Origin: Levilactobacillus mulengensis
GTDB taxonomy: Bacteria > Bacillota > Bacilli > Lactobacillales > Lactobacillaceae
DNA length: 64,000 bases
Assembly (NCBI RefSeq): GCF_003946045.1
Contig: NZ_RHNW01000003.1
Location: 186,001-250,000 of the forward strand
Direction: 5' to 3'
Shown here: positions 7,840 to 15,572 of the stretch, piece by piece
Position numbering within the stretch: the stretch's first letter is position 1
Layout: each line of letters begins with the position of its first letter
The notes under the pieces: generated by a model
Seen by the model: only the letters and a program-made list of their open reading frames with translations
Told to the model about the DNA's origin: nothing
Databases searched by the model: none
Translations under genes and position numbers: made by a program

Positions 7840-7995
7840 GGCAGACAAAATGGGCTCAGCCGTGGGATTTTCTGAGTGTTCTACTCAGAAAATGGTGACT
7901 TTGAGACTCGTACTGTGAGGCTCAAAGCAAGTTCAGAGACCGCCCTTTGGCTCTGGACGTCCTCCCCACCGCGTTCCGGCCCAATTTTGACTGCC
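7840..7995 (+). repeat. Structured intergenic repeat C1
   Basis: The outer stem is GGCAGACAAAATGGGC with GCCCAATTTTGACTGCC. Inner stems are GATTTTCTGAG/CTCAGAAAAT, CTTTGAG/CTCAAAG, and CAGAG/CTCTG around ACCGCCCTTTGG. Its 3' end is 14 bp from the stop codon of the arylsulfotransferase-like gene. Confidence 0.85.
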
Positions 7996-8008
7996 TTGGA
8001 GGCGCCTG

Positions 8009-9739
8009 CTAGCGGGTAGCGTCGAACTGGTAGCTGGCGCTGTAGAATGGGACGCGGTAGGCCCGGTAAGCATAAGCCTTAGCCGCTGCACTCTTCATCG
8101 TCACGTTGAAGACCTGCTTGCCATCCTTGGTCACTTCGATCACGTTACTTGCGGCCCCGTTGTTCTTGAACCCGAAGTCAATCAGCGTGTTGCCGTTGGC
8201 TTGGCGTTCGGCGTAACCAATCACGTAGGTGAAATTGGCCTTGCCCAGGGATTTACCCCATGACCAGGTTGACTTGATGGTCATGTTCTTGGCATCCACG
8301 TGGTATTGAACGGCCTGCGAGTATTTCCCGGAAGTCTGCTTATTCCCGTTGGTAACAGCAATGTTGTTGTCGTACAGCAGGAAGTCTTCGCTGTCGGCAG
8401 TGTTCTTGCCGCCGTTGTTCAACAGGTAGATCCCGTGTTGACCACCGGTGATGATGGTGCCCTTCTTTGGTGTCAACAGGTACTTGCGGTAAACCTTGGG
8501 CCACGTGGACTTCTTCTTACCGGAGTAAATCCACTTGATGTGGCTGGTCTTGTAATCCATCTTCATGATGAGATCTTGGTTCCGGCTGGAAATCACGATG
8601 GACTTGTCATTCTTGTCGTAGTCCACGGCGTTTTGGTGCAGCCAGTCGACCTTACCATCGGCACCCTTGGCAAATTTGGTATACATCGCCTTAGGCATCA
8701 ATTTCTTCATATCGATGACCTTAACGATCTTCCCAGTCTTGTGGGAAACCTCGATCATGGTGTCTTCCTTGTACTTGGACCCGTCGGAAACGGTGGCCAG
8801 GAAGTTGTGATTTGGCAGTTCAACCAGGTCATGGTGAATGACCGTGGTTTCAGTGTTGGCCTTGGCCGCAGCCTTGCTGACACTGGCACTGTCGGAACTA
8901 CTGGTGTTGTTGGCGAAACTGTATTCCTTGTAAACCCGGCCCAAGTAGTCGGTTTCAATTAAATCGTTGTAAACGTCTGAGTCGACGTCCTTCTTGGACA
9001 GCATCATGATGTGACCGCCCGTCCACTGTTCAATCGTGTGTTGGGAGTAGTCGGTGCTGTACCACCGGACGGCAGCGTCTGCGTCAATCGCAAAGGGTTG
9101 CTTGGTGGTCCGGTTCATGATGGTCAACTTGTTCTTGCCAATTTCCATCTTGGACTTGTCGACGTTTTTCGTGGTCAACGTGGCGTCCTTGATATATTTT
9201 GGCAGGGCACTCGTTTGCATCTTTAAGGTTTTAGTCTTGGTTTTGCCATCCTTGTTGGTGGCAGTAATTTTAACAGTGTTATTGTAATCGGCGTACAGCC
9301 CAACCACGGGAACCTGGTGGGTCTTGGTGTAGCCGCCGTTAACGGTGTTGGTGATGGACGTCTTGTCCGTCTTACCTACGACCGTGTAGCTGACTTTTTC
9401 TGCGTCGCTGGTGGTAAACGTCACCAGGGCGGACAGTGGGGACGTCTCGTACGGGTTAACCTTCACGTAGGGACTGTCCAGGGTGTACTTGCTGTTTTGC
9501 GCTGCTGCTTTGTAGGTTGCGGTCAAACTCTTCTGATTGTCTTGGCGTGTCGTAATGATCTTCGTGTCCAAATTTTTCTTGATTTGGGCGGTCGTCAACA
9601 CGGCCTTGTTGCTCTTGATCTTGTAACTCGCCGCTGATGAGGTCGAGTTCTTGGTAGTGGAACAACCGGCTAGACCGACTGTCAGAATTGCCAGGGAAGC
9701 AACAGCAAGCGTCACCATCCGGGGGTGTTTGAATTGCAA
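8009..9739 (-). CDS. Arylsulfotransferase (ASST)-family lipoprotein
   Basis: The protein has about 576 residues. A signal peptide ends in the lipobox LAGC (Cys about residue 26), so it is predicted to be anchored outside the membrane. An Ig-like N-terminal domain is followed by an ASST-type propeller region with repeated DxxG and W-rich blades (WLHQNAVDYDKNDKSIVISS, SHIKWIYSGKK, GGQHGIYLLNN). ASST enzymes move sulfate between phenols, but the role in lactobacilli is unknown. AGAAGGAG touches an ATG at 9748, leaving one base, so the TTG at 9739 with 9-bp spacing is the likelier start. An intrinsic terminator lies in the leader (9766-9804). Confidence 0.8.
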   Translation of the reverse strand: MQFKHPRMVTLAVASLAILTVGLAGCSTTKNSTSSAASYKIKSNKAVLTTAQIKKNLDTKIITTRQDNQKSLTATYKAAAQNSKYTLDSPYVKVNPYETSPLSALVTFTTSDAEKVSYTVVGKTDKTSITNTVNGGYTKTHQVPVVGLYADYNNTVKITATNKDGKTKTKTLKMQTSALPKYIKDATLTTKNVDKSKMEIGKNKLTIMNRTTKQPFAIDADAAVRWYSTDYSQHTIEQWTGGHIMMLSKKDVDSDVYNDLIETDYLGRVYKEYSFANNTSSSDSASVSKAAAKANTETTVIHHDLVELPNHNFLATVSDGSKYKEDTMIEVSHKTGKIVKVIDMKKLMPKAMYTKFAKGADGKVDWLHQNAVDYDKNDKSIVISSRNQDLIMKMDYKTSHIKWIYSGKKKSTWPKVYRKYLLTPKKGTIITGGQHGIYLLNNGGKNTADSEDFLLYDNNIAVTNGNKQTSGKYSQAVQYHVDAKNMTIKSTWSWGKSLGKANFTYVIGYAERQANGNTLIDFGFKNNGAASNVIEVTKDGKQVFNVTMKSAAAKAYAYRAYRVPFYSASYQFDATR

Positions 9740-9765
9740 ATGAGCCATCTCCTTCTAAAATTGTC

Positions 9766-9804
9766 GAAAAAAGGGGGGACTGGTCACTAAGACCAATCTC
9801 CCCC
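9766..9804 (-). terminator. Terminator in the leader of the arylsulfotransferase gene (possible attenuator)
   Basis: Read on the minus strand, GGGGGAGATTGGTC and GACCAGTCCCCCC form a hairpin followed by TTTTTT, about 12 bp before the ribosome-binding site. It points into the gene, so transcripts starting upstream would terminate unless the hairpin is disrupted. Confidence 0.65.
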
Positions 9805-10070
9805 AAATTATCTATGTAACACTTACAATATACGCTACATATAATCTAGGCATGTTAATAAATTCTGAAAATTGTGTGAACATCCTGTGAATTTTATCAA
9901 TCCTATCATAACTGTCCACTAATAAAGCATGACGTTTTTTTTGAATAAGATGAGGTGAGAGCTTTTTCTGAGTGAGGCATGGTCCCCTAAAAAGTTCTTG
10001 GAACACGACACTACCCGGTTGATTGAACTGATGGCGTATACTAGGAGCATCTAGTTAAGGGGTGTCAATG

Positions 10071-11234
10071 ATGACTAAAATTATTATCGCCGCGGATTCC
10101 TTTAAAGGAAGCGCGACGTCGTTGGAAGTGGCTGACTATTTAGCTGAAGGGATTCACACCGTCGATGCACAGGCGGAAGTGGTTAAGGTGCCCGTTGCCG
10201 ATGGTGGCGAGGGTACGGTTGCCAGTATTCTAACGGCGGTTGGTGGCCAACGCATGACCACTGATGTGACGGAGCCGTCTGGTCAACCGTTGCAGGCACA
10301 CTGGGGATTGTTGGCGAATCACGTGGCCGTTATAGAAGTCGCTGAGGGTGCTGGAATTACACAGGTGGTCGGTCAGCTTGACCCGTTGAGAACGACTAGT
10401 TACGGTGTTGGTCAGGTCATCGAGGCGGCCTTGGACGCTGGGGCACGAACCATCTACGTGGGCCTCGGTGGCAGTGCCACGACCGATGGTGGCGTGGGGC
10501 TAGCTCAGGCCTTAGGCGCGCATTTTTACGATGCCCAAGGTGCCGAAGTCACGCATCAGGGCGCCGGTGTCGGGCGGATTGTCCGGTTGGATTGCCAACA
10601 GATGGATCCGCGGCTGGCCGAGGCCAAGATTATTGGCCTGACGGACGTGACGAATCCGCTGATAGGACCTGAAGGCGCCGCCGCTGTCTTTGGTCCCCAG
10701 AAGGGTGCGACGCCGACTGTCGTTCAGCAATTAGATGCCGGGCTGAAGAACCTGAATACGCTAGTTTTGCGGCAGACGGGAACTGATTTCAGTCAACAAC
10801 CGGGTGCCGGTGCGGCTGGTGGGATTGGGTTTGGCTTGTTAGCCTTCTTAGGCGGCCAACTCCAACCAGGAATTCAGGAAATCTTGCGGTTGACCCAACT
10901 GTCGGCCAGACTCGCAACGGCAGACTTGGTCATCAGTGGTGAGGGGCAGATCGATGGTCAGTCTTTGATGGGCAAGGCGCCAATCGGCATTACCAAGTTG
11001 GCCAAGGCTCAGGGTAAGCCGGTCGTCCTGATTGCCGGGAGCCTGGGGGCAGATTTAGCGGCCGTGTACGCAGCGGGCGCGGACCTGGTCCTCTCATCGA
11101 CGGTGTCACCCATGTCGGTTACCGAAGCAATTTCCCAGACGCCTAAGTTATTAAAGCAGGCCGGAATGACGGCTATGCGGGCGTTCTTGCTAGGACATAA
11201 CCCGGGGAATAAGGACGTTGAAGCTAAGGCTTAA
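10071..11234 (+). CDS. glxK: Glycerate kinase
   Basis: The 387-residue protein opens MTKIIIAADSFKGSATS, the GlxK/GarK signature. PVADGGEGTV, the Gly-rich VGLGGSATTDGGVG and the C-terminal VISGEGQID and GKAPIG are all conserved. The enzyme phosphorylates D-glycerate with ATP to a phosphoglycerate, feeding glycolysis. AAGGGG at 10057-10062 suits the ATG at 10071 (an ATG at 10068 is also possible). The gene is monocistronic with a strong terminator. No regulator is obvious next to it. Confidence 0.95.
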   Translation: MTKIIIAADSFKGSATSLEVADYLAEGIHTVDAQAEVVKVPVADGGEGTVASILTAVGGQRMTTDVTEPSGQPLQAHWGLLANHVAVIEVAEGAGITQVVGQLDPLRTTSYGVGQVIEAALDAGARTIYVGLGGSATTDGGVGLAQALGAHFYDAQGAEVTHQGAGVGRIVRLDCQQMDPRLAEAKIIGLTDVTNPLIGPEGAAAVFGPQKGATPTVVQQLDAGLKNLNTLVLRQTGTDFSQQPGAGAAGGIGFGLLAFLGGQLQPGIQEILRLTQLSARLATADLVISGEGQIDGQSLMGKAPIGITKLAKAQGKPVVLIAGSLGADLAAVYAAGADLVLSSTVSPMSVTEAISQTPKLLKQAGMTAMRAFLLGHNPGNKDVEAKA

Positions 11235-11235
11235 A

Positions 11236-11286
11236 AATATAACCCGGGACATATCGGAGAGAATTGATATGTCCCGGGTTATTTCT
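11236..11286 (+). terminator. Terminator of glxK
   Basis: AACCCGGGACATATC and GATATGTCCCGGGTT form a perfect 15-bp stem followed by ATTTCT. Confidence 0.85.
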
Positions 11287-11306
11287 GTATAATTGAGAAA
11301 AAAGAC

Positions 11307-11337
11307 TTGCACGTTACGCGACGTCATCCACTATAAC
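11307..11337 (+). promoter_or_regulatory. MerR-type promoter (19-bp spacer), probably autoregulated
   Basis: TTGCAC (11307-11312) and TATAAC (11332-11337) are 19 bp apart. The spacer GTTACGCGACGTC resembles the GTAACGTTACGTCA dyad of the other MerR promoter at 5886-5916. Confidence 0.75.
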
Positions 11338-11358
11338 TAGACTTAGGAGGTGAGATCC

Positions 11359-12093
11359 ATGTCAACCACATACACGACGGGCGAATTGGCTCGACTAGCA
11401 GGCGTTTCGGTACGGACGCTGCAATACTATGACCAGAAGAATGTGCTCAAACCCACAGTGGTTTCTGACGGTGGCCGGCGCATCTACACGGCCAATGATT
11501 ACGAACAGCTGAAGTTGGTTTTGCTCCTAAAGAGTCTTGGCCTGAAGCTGGCCGCCATCCAGGAGATTCGAACCAGTGATAATGCGCAGGAAGTCTTGTC
11601 CTTACTGCTGGCGGAGCAGGCCAAACGGCTGACACATGACCGCGACGAGGCGACAATCCAGCTCAAGACGGTTATGACCGTGCAGAAGAGCCTAACCGAT
11701 ACAGCCAACGTGTCCCTCAAATCCATTCAGGACATGGATCAGCTAATGAATAACCATCAGTCTTTGAAACAGATACGCCTCAAGTTAGTTGCGGGGGGTC
11801 TCGCGATGGACGCCATTGAGGTGGCTGGACTGGTTTACTCTTGGCAATCGGGGAATTGGTGGGTCTTCGGCGGCACGATGGTCCTGGCCGTTGTCGTGGC
11901 AACGGTACTGATGCGATGGTATATGCGGTCGGTGGCCTACGTTTGCTCGCATTGCCAAACGACCTTTCAGCCGCGGTTTTGGGCCGCTTTTTGGGCGGGC
12001 CACAATCCGCGAGCCCGGAAGCTAGTTTGCCCCCACTGTGGGCGTAAATCGTATTGTGTGGAGGTATTTGCTAATCCGACCGAAGTGAAATAG
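11359..12093 (+). CDS. MerR-family regulator fused to membrane segments and a zinc ribbon
   Basis: The 244-residue protein starts at ATG 8 bp after AGGAGG. Residues 5-70 are a clear MerR helix-turn-helix (YTTGELARLAGVSVRTLQYYD, GRRIYTANDYEQL) with the following dimerisation helix. At about 150-195 two hydrophobic stretches (LAMDAIEVAGLVY, FGGTMVLAVVVATVLM) look membrane-spanning. The C-terminus carries CSHC...CPHCG, a four-Cys zinc-ribbon-like motif. A membrane-tethered MerR protein is unusual. Its own promoter has MerR-type 19-bp spacing. The next gene (12141) follows after about 48 bp and is probably co-transcribed. Confidence 0.85.
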   Translation: MSTTYTTGELARLAGVSVRTLQYYDQKNVLKPTVVSDGGRRIYTANDYEQLKLVLLLKSLGLKLAAIQEIRTSDNAQEVLSLLLAEQAKRLTHDRDEATIQLKTVMTVQKSLTDTANVSLKSIQDMDQLMNNHQSLKQIRLKLVAGGLAMDAIEVAGLVYSWQSGNWWVFGGTMVLAVVVATVLMRWYMRSVAYVCSHCQTTFQPRFWAAFWAGHNPRARKLVCPHCGRKSYCVEVFANPTEVK

Positions 12094-12140
12094 ACTAGGG
12101 ATAGTTAGTTATTTCACAAATGGAAGGGTGGGCGTTTTTC

Positions 12141-12977
12141 ATGGATAAGAAGCGAACGATTCGGTTGGTTTTGCCACAGTGGCCGGGGGCTAGTTCGGCC
12201 GATAATCGGCTGAGTGCGCAGTTGCTGTCGTTGATTTTGCCGCCAGACGCTGGTGCAGAGACAATTCAGGTGCCGCTGGCTGAGGGAATCGTGGCCGGCG
12301 GAGAGAATCAACCGGTCGTCTTGCAACAGATTGCGGAGACACAAGCAATCTTAGCTGCCAAACACCCTGACCACGTGATTACGGCCGGTGGTGGGAGTGT
12401 CATTTCCGCGGCACCGGTGGATTACTTGAGCGGCAAGTATGGCGAGCATCTCGGCCTGCTATGGTTAGGTGTGCACCCAGACATTGCCGACCCGAGCACG
12501 TCATCGCACTTATCTGAAATGGTGGCGGGTAACTTGCTGGGTCAGGGCGATCCAGCGTTGACCGTCCAACAACCACTCCTGCCCCGTCAGTTGATGTATG
12601 CGGGATTGAATGAGCCGTTGCGTCCCATGGATCAGGCCGTCACGTCGCTAGGCATTCGGCACGCCACCGCGGAGGATATTGCCAGTGACAGCCAGTCCGT
12701 GCTGGATTGGTTGGCGGCGGAACACCTGACCCGGGTTGCCGTTCACTTCGACCTGGATGTCCTGACACCAGCGGACTTCCGGTCGATTTTACCGGCCCAA
12801 TCTTACACGGAACCAGCTGATGCGGGTACGGGGGAATTAGCGTTGCGGCAGGTCGTGCGGTTGCTGCAAGATGTCAGTGCGCAAGCCGAGTTAGTTGGGT
12901 TCAGCATCGCCGCACCATTGCCTCAAGATGCGCTTAATCTGCGCCAGGCTCTGAGTGATATTTCAATCTTTAACTAA
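12141..12977 (+). CDS. Arginase/agmatinase-fold protein with degenerate metal site
   Basis: The 278-residue protein keeps the ureohydrolase layout: an ITAGGGS block (about 80-86), WLGVHPD (108-114) and VHFDLDVLTP (about 200). In arginases these are GG(D/N)H, DAHxD and SxDxDxxDP. Here the first His is Ser, and the first Asp of DAHxD is Gly, so at least two Mn ligands are lost; the second His, its Asp and the DxD pair remain. Catalysis by the usual two-Mn mechanism is therefore doubtful. It follows the membrane MerR gene. The ATG at 12141 follows GAAGGGTGG; the ATG at 12120 has no ribosome-binding site. Confidence 0.8.
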   Translation: MDKKRTIRLVLPQWPGASSADNRLSAQLLSLILPPDAGAETIQVPLAEGIVAGGENQPVVLQQIAETQAILAAKHPDHVITAGGGSVISAAPVDYLSGKYGEHLGLLWLGVHPDIADPSTSSHLSEMVAGNLLGQGDPALTVQQPLLPRQLMYAGLNEPLRPMDQAVTSLGIRHATAEDIASDSQSVLDWLAAEHLTRVAVHFDLDVLTPADFRSILPAQSYTEPADAGTGELALRQVVRLLQDVSAQAELVGFSIAAPLPQDALNLRQALSDISIFN

Positions 12978-13014
12978 AATAAGTGATCATAACAGCGTGT
13001 TACCAATCGATACT

Positions 13015-13053
13015 AAAAGCGACGACTACTTGCAAACTGTAGTCGTCGCTTTT
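13015..13053. terminator. Terminator between arginase-like gene and the convergent antitoxin gene
   Basis: AAAAGCGACGACTAC and GTAGTCGTCGCTTTT form a perfect 15-bp stem usable in both directions. Confidence 0.85.
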
Positions 13054-13104
13054 GTGTGGCTGTTTTTGACAATCTACATGACATGCTTGCTTGGGATGAT
13101 GAGC

Positions 13105-13620
13105 CTAATCAATGGCTAAATTAAGCTTACTAAAGAGCTTATCAGCGTTGACGTCATTTTTAGGAGCTCGGGAACGAATTAGCGGTCGATGTTGCCGGAT
13201 GAGATTCCGTAAGTCATTTGGCTGGGTCAGAAGACGGAGCTTAATTTCCTGGTCAAAAGATTGTAGAAGAAGACTGTTTTCAATGTTGGAGAGAGTCGCA
13301 AAACTCATAGCCAGAATCAAGGCGGCTTCACGTAAGGTTAGGCCTAATTGTTCGCGGGCAGCTTTTATCTCTGCTGGAAAAAGAAAACCGTATGTTTCGC
13401 GATAGAGCCGATAGTCTGAAGTGAAATTAGTATCAACCGTATCTAGGGGCTCCAGGTAGGTCTCCGAATCGTGAATATCGCTCCCGGCAGGAACCCAATA
13501 GCGGTGTGTATTTTCTAGCGGGTCGCCCCCAATTAACTCCGTTTCCGTGAGTTCAATGACCGTATAGGCTAGGCTATTTCCCATAGCATCGGCGGCGGTT
13601 ACGTGATCAATGATTTTCAT
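13105..13620 (-). CDS. MqsA-like antitoxin with C-terminal XRE helix-turn-helix
   Basis: The 171-residue protein has a C-terminal HTH (FPAEIKAAREQLGLTLREAA...SFATLSNIENS, about residues 80-120) of the type found in MqsA/HigA antitoxins. The N-terminal 75 residues contain no Cys, so the zinc finger of classic MqsA is absent. It is the second gene after the toxin-like gene (20-bp gap), matching the toxin-first order of mqsRA. GTAGGTAATAG precedes the ATG. It would neutralise the toxin and repress the operon. The pairing is inferred from gene order plus both sequences. Confidence 0.65.
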   Translation of the reverse strand: MKIIDHVTAADAMGNSLAYTVIELTETELIGGDPLENTHRYWVPAGSDIHDSETYLEPLDTVDTNFTSDYRLYRETYGFLFPAEIKAAREQLGLTLREAALILAMSFATLSNIENSLLLQSFDQEIKLRLLTQPNDLRNLIRQHRPLIRSRAPKNDVNADKLFSKLNLAID

Positions 13621-13640
13621 ATCTATTACCTACTTTCTGT

Positions 13641-13988
13641 TTAGTGGTATGTCCAAGTGAAATTTATGGGCTTTTCTCGAGAGTGAAATGATTCAATCTG
13701 ACTGAATTCTGGGCCAATATCAAATTTAATGTACATGTCACTGTCGTCAATCATCGTAATAAACTCGTAGACAGTGAGATGCGCTTTCCAATGATGAGGA
13801 GAGGGTCCACGATAATAATGATTGTTGGATAGCTGACTAATGGCCATTTGGATCATAGCATCTATGGTCAACCGATGGGCCTTTAAATAATCTTTGGATT
13901 TTTTATGAAGGAATATTCTGAGTTGTCCTGATTGGTAATCATCTTCTAATCGTTGAATGATGCGGTCAATGTTTGGCTGATTATTCAC
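13641..13988 (-). CDS. MqsR-like toxin (putative mRNA interferase)
   Basis: The 115-residue protein starts at GTG after GAGGAA. Its pattern (SKDYLKAHRLTIDAMIQMAI, HYYRGPSPHHW, VYEF, MYIKFDI, IESFHS) resembles the small RelE-fold MqsR group, where the equivalent segment contains FYKSMT and VYLKI. MqsR cleaves mRNA at GC(U/A). The resemblance is at the level of motif order, so confidence is moderate. Two direct AGGTT boxes (14012-14016 and 14021-14025; AACCT on the coding strand) lie upstream and recall the AACCT/AGGTT halves of MqsA operators. Confidence 0.6.
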   Translation of the reverse strand: MNNQPNIDRIIQRLEDDYQSGQLRIFLHKKSKDYLKAHRLTIDAMIQMAISQLSNNHYYRGPSPHHWKAHLTVYEFITMIDDSDMYIKFDIGPEFSQIESFHSREKPINFTWTYH

Positions 13989-14011
13989 GTGAGTTCCTCG
14001 ATTCCAGAAGT

Positions 14012-14025
14012 AGGTTCTAAAGGTT
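14012..14025 (-). promoter_or_regulatory. Possible antitoxin-binding boxes upstream of the toxin gene
   Basis: AACCT-TTAG-AACCT on the minus strand gives two copies of the MqsA half-site, arranged here as a direct rather than an inverted repeat. Confidence 0.35.
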
Positions 14026-14149
14026 AACTCCGTAAAAAACAGCCAAATGTTTTTTTGAAATGGAAAAAGTTTAAAACAACATAAATGTTATTACACAATA
14101 ACAGAATTTTACCATGGACCCACCCCAATAGCAACGAAACGCCACAACA

Positions 14150-14186
14150 AAAGCGACTAACCCCCAATCGGATTAGTCGCTTAATT
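14150..14186. terminator. Terminator-like hairpin
   Basis: AAGCGACTAACCC pairs with GATTAGTCGCTT around CCCAATCG. It lies downstream of the NlpC remnant on the minus strand. Confidence 0.65.
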
Positions 14187-14207
14187 GTCATGCATTAAAT
14201 TGAATTT

Positions 14208-14413
14208 TTAGTGGAAAACCCGAGCAATTCCGGCAACGTATGAGCGTTGACCGTTCTTGATAGGTTGAATCATGATCCGTGGTGGCCAGCTTTCGATGAC
14301 TTTGCCCTTACCTAAGTAAATGGCCACGTGCCAGATGACGTGGGTACCAGGTTCGTAGTAGAAGACCAGGTCGAGCTTTTTTGAATAGCTTGTCTGTGTT
14401 GAAGGAAGTCACT
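14208..14413 (-). pseudogene. C-terminal remnant of an NlpC/P60 endopeptidase
   Basis: Reading the minus strand from about 14413 to the TAA at 14208 gives LPSTQTSYSKKLDLVFYY, then HVIWHVAIYLGKGKVIESW and ending YVAGIARVFH. This matches the last third of NlpC/P60 peptidoglycan hydrolases, including the catalytic-His region HVAIYLG. In-frame stops lie immediately upstream. The catalytic-Cys segment, signal peptide and start are gone, and the usual PGDLVF appears as LDLVF. It is a decayed fragment, possibly of a gene once paired with the nearby secreted peptidase. Confidence 0.75.
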
Positions 14414-14455
14414 AGACCAAGGACTGTTAGTCTGTAAACTTATCTCAAAGACGAC

Positions 14456-14494
14456 GAAACGCGACTAACCTCAGAATCAGGTTAGCCACGTTTG
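14456..14494. terminator. Terminator downstream of the C39-like peptidase gene
   Basis: AAACGCGACTAACCT and AGGTTAGCCACGTTT form the stem. It resembles the hairpin at 14150-14186, sharing CGACTAACC, so the two may be duplicates flanking the remnant. Confidence 0.65.
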
Positions 14495-14568
14495 ATTGAA
14501 CTGTGTAATCTTACTAAGATTCACTATCATTTTTATCCAGATTCAAAATAGAATTATACCGAATAGAG

Positions 14569-15504
14569 TTAATAGATTGTCATAGCGTGTTTGCCATATT
14601 CCTTCTTGAAGTGTGAAATTGATTCCCAACTAATAGCACCGTGATCATACTTCATATTTTTGCCACCGGTACCGGCCTTAGCGGTTGAACTGTAGTATAA
14701 GGGATCATTGACTTTGAATTTACCATTCTTGTAGCCGACGATAACCTTGCAATGATTACGGTTCTTGTCATTGTTCTTTTGATAGGATGAGTAACCATAA
14801 AACAGGACAGGATATCCACCTTGAACGTACATCTTGATATCATTGGCGCTAGCCTTGGAGATATTTGCAGTCCGCTTAGTCCAATGATGAGAGTACTTGG
14901 TTAGTGCAGCAGCGGTGATGACGTGGCCGAAGCCGACACCTGTGTAAACATTACCTTTTTGACCGCCTTTAGTTGGTACCATTGGCAGATGATTTTGGGC
15001 ATAACGTAAATTAACTTTTACACCACGGTAACGGAGCAACATGCTCATTGCAGCTGAGGCACAGCCCCAAGGAGCAAACACGGGTTTGTATTGACTGACG
15101 TAAGGAACCTTCATAACTTTACTTGCTGTATTGGTAGCCACAGCCTTTGCGTTAACATAACCTAAGTAGGTTTTCTTCGAATTATAAAGACGGTAGTAGG
15201 TTCTACCATTACTCAACTTATACTTACCATTTGCTTTATAACCCTTGTGGAAAAGCTTATTTGAAGATGAGACTGCGTGCCAGTTGTCTTGATAAACTTT
15301 GTAGTCCTTTTTTACAAAGTGGACTTTGTGGCTGAAAGATTTCCAGGATTTGCTGTCCTTAGCCGGTACCGCTTTCATTGCGGCGTTAGCGGTGAGTGGT
15401 TCTGGTGTCACTGATGGGATGCTGATACTGCTACCAACTGTGATGATAGCGAGTAAGGCTGCCCCATTGCGGAGTAGTCGCTTGCTCAGACTAGTTTTAA
15501 CCAT
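14569..15504 (-). CDS. Secreted C39-like cysteine peptidase
   Basis: The 311-residue protein starts at ATG after AGGAGG; the in-frame ATG further upstream (15555) is unlikely. A signal peptide (KRLLRNGAALLAIITVG, cleavage near TANAA) is followed by an SH3-like region (about 60-125; KVYQDNWHAV, YYRLYNSKKTYLGYVNA). A C39_2 peptidase-like domain then has Cys148 (APWGCASAAM), His251 (NHCKVIVGY) and Asp267 (VNDPLYY) as the expected triad. It is probably exported and acts at the cell surface, on peptides or cell wall. A good promoter lies at 15544-15572. Confidence 0.85.
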   Translation of the reverse strand: MVKTSLSKRLLRNGAALLAIITVGSSISIPSVTPEPLTANAAMKAVPAKDSKSWKSFSHKVHFVKKDYKVYQDNWHAVSSSNKLFHKGYKANGKYKLSNGRTYYRLYNSKKTYLGYVNAKAVATNTASKVMKVPYVSQYKPVFAPWGCASAAMSMLLRYRGVKVNLRYAQNHLPMVPTKGGQKGNVYTGVGFGHVITAAALTKYSHHWTKRTANISKASANDIKMYVQGGYPVLFYGYSSYQKNNDKNRNHCKVIVGYKNGKFKVNDPLYYSSTAKAGTGGKNMKYDHGAISWESISHFKKEYGKHAMTIY

Positions 15505-15543
15505 GATGGTTCCTCCTATATATGTATGTTTGTCACAGAGGCA

Positions 15544-15572
15544 ATTATACATCAAAAATATTTGCGCGACAA
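15544..15572 (-). promoter_or_regulatory. Promoter of the C39-like peptidase gene
   Basis: On the minus strand TTGTCG (15572-15567), a 17-bp spacer and TATAAT (15549-15544) stand about 40 bp upstream of the ATG. Confidence 0.7.

Noticed and set aside
8300-8962. 220-codon plus-strand ORF
   Set aside because: It is fully antisense to the arylsulfotransferase-like gene, whose lipobox, start and family motifs are convincing.
9812-10006. 64-codon minus-strand ORF upstream of the arylsulfotransferase gene
   Set aside because: No good ribosome-binding site, low-complexity composition, and it covers the likely promoter region.
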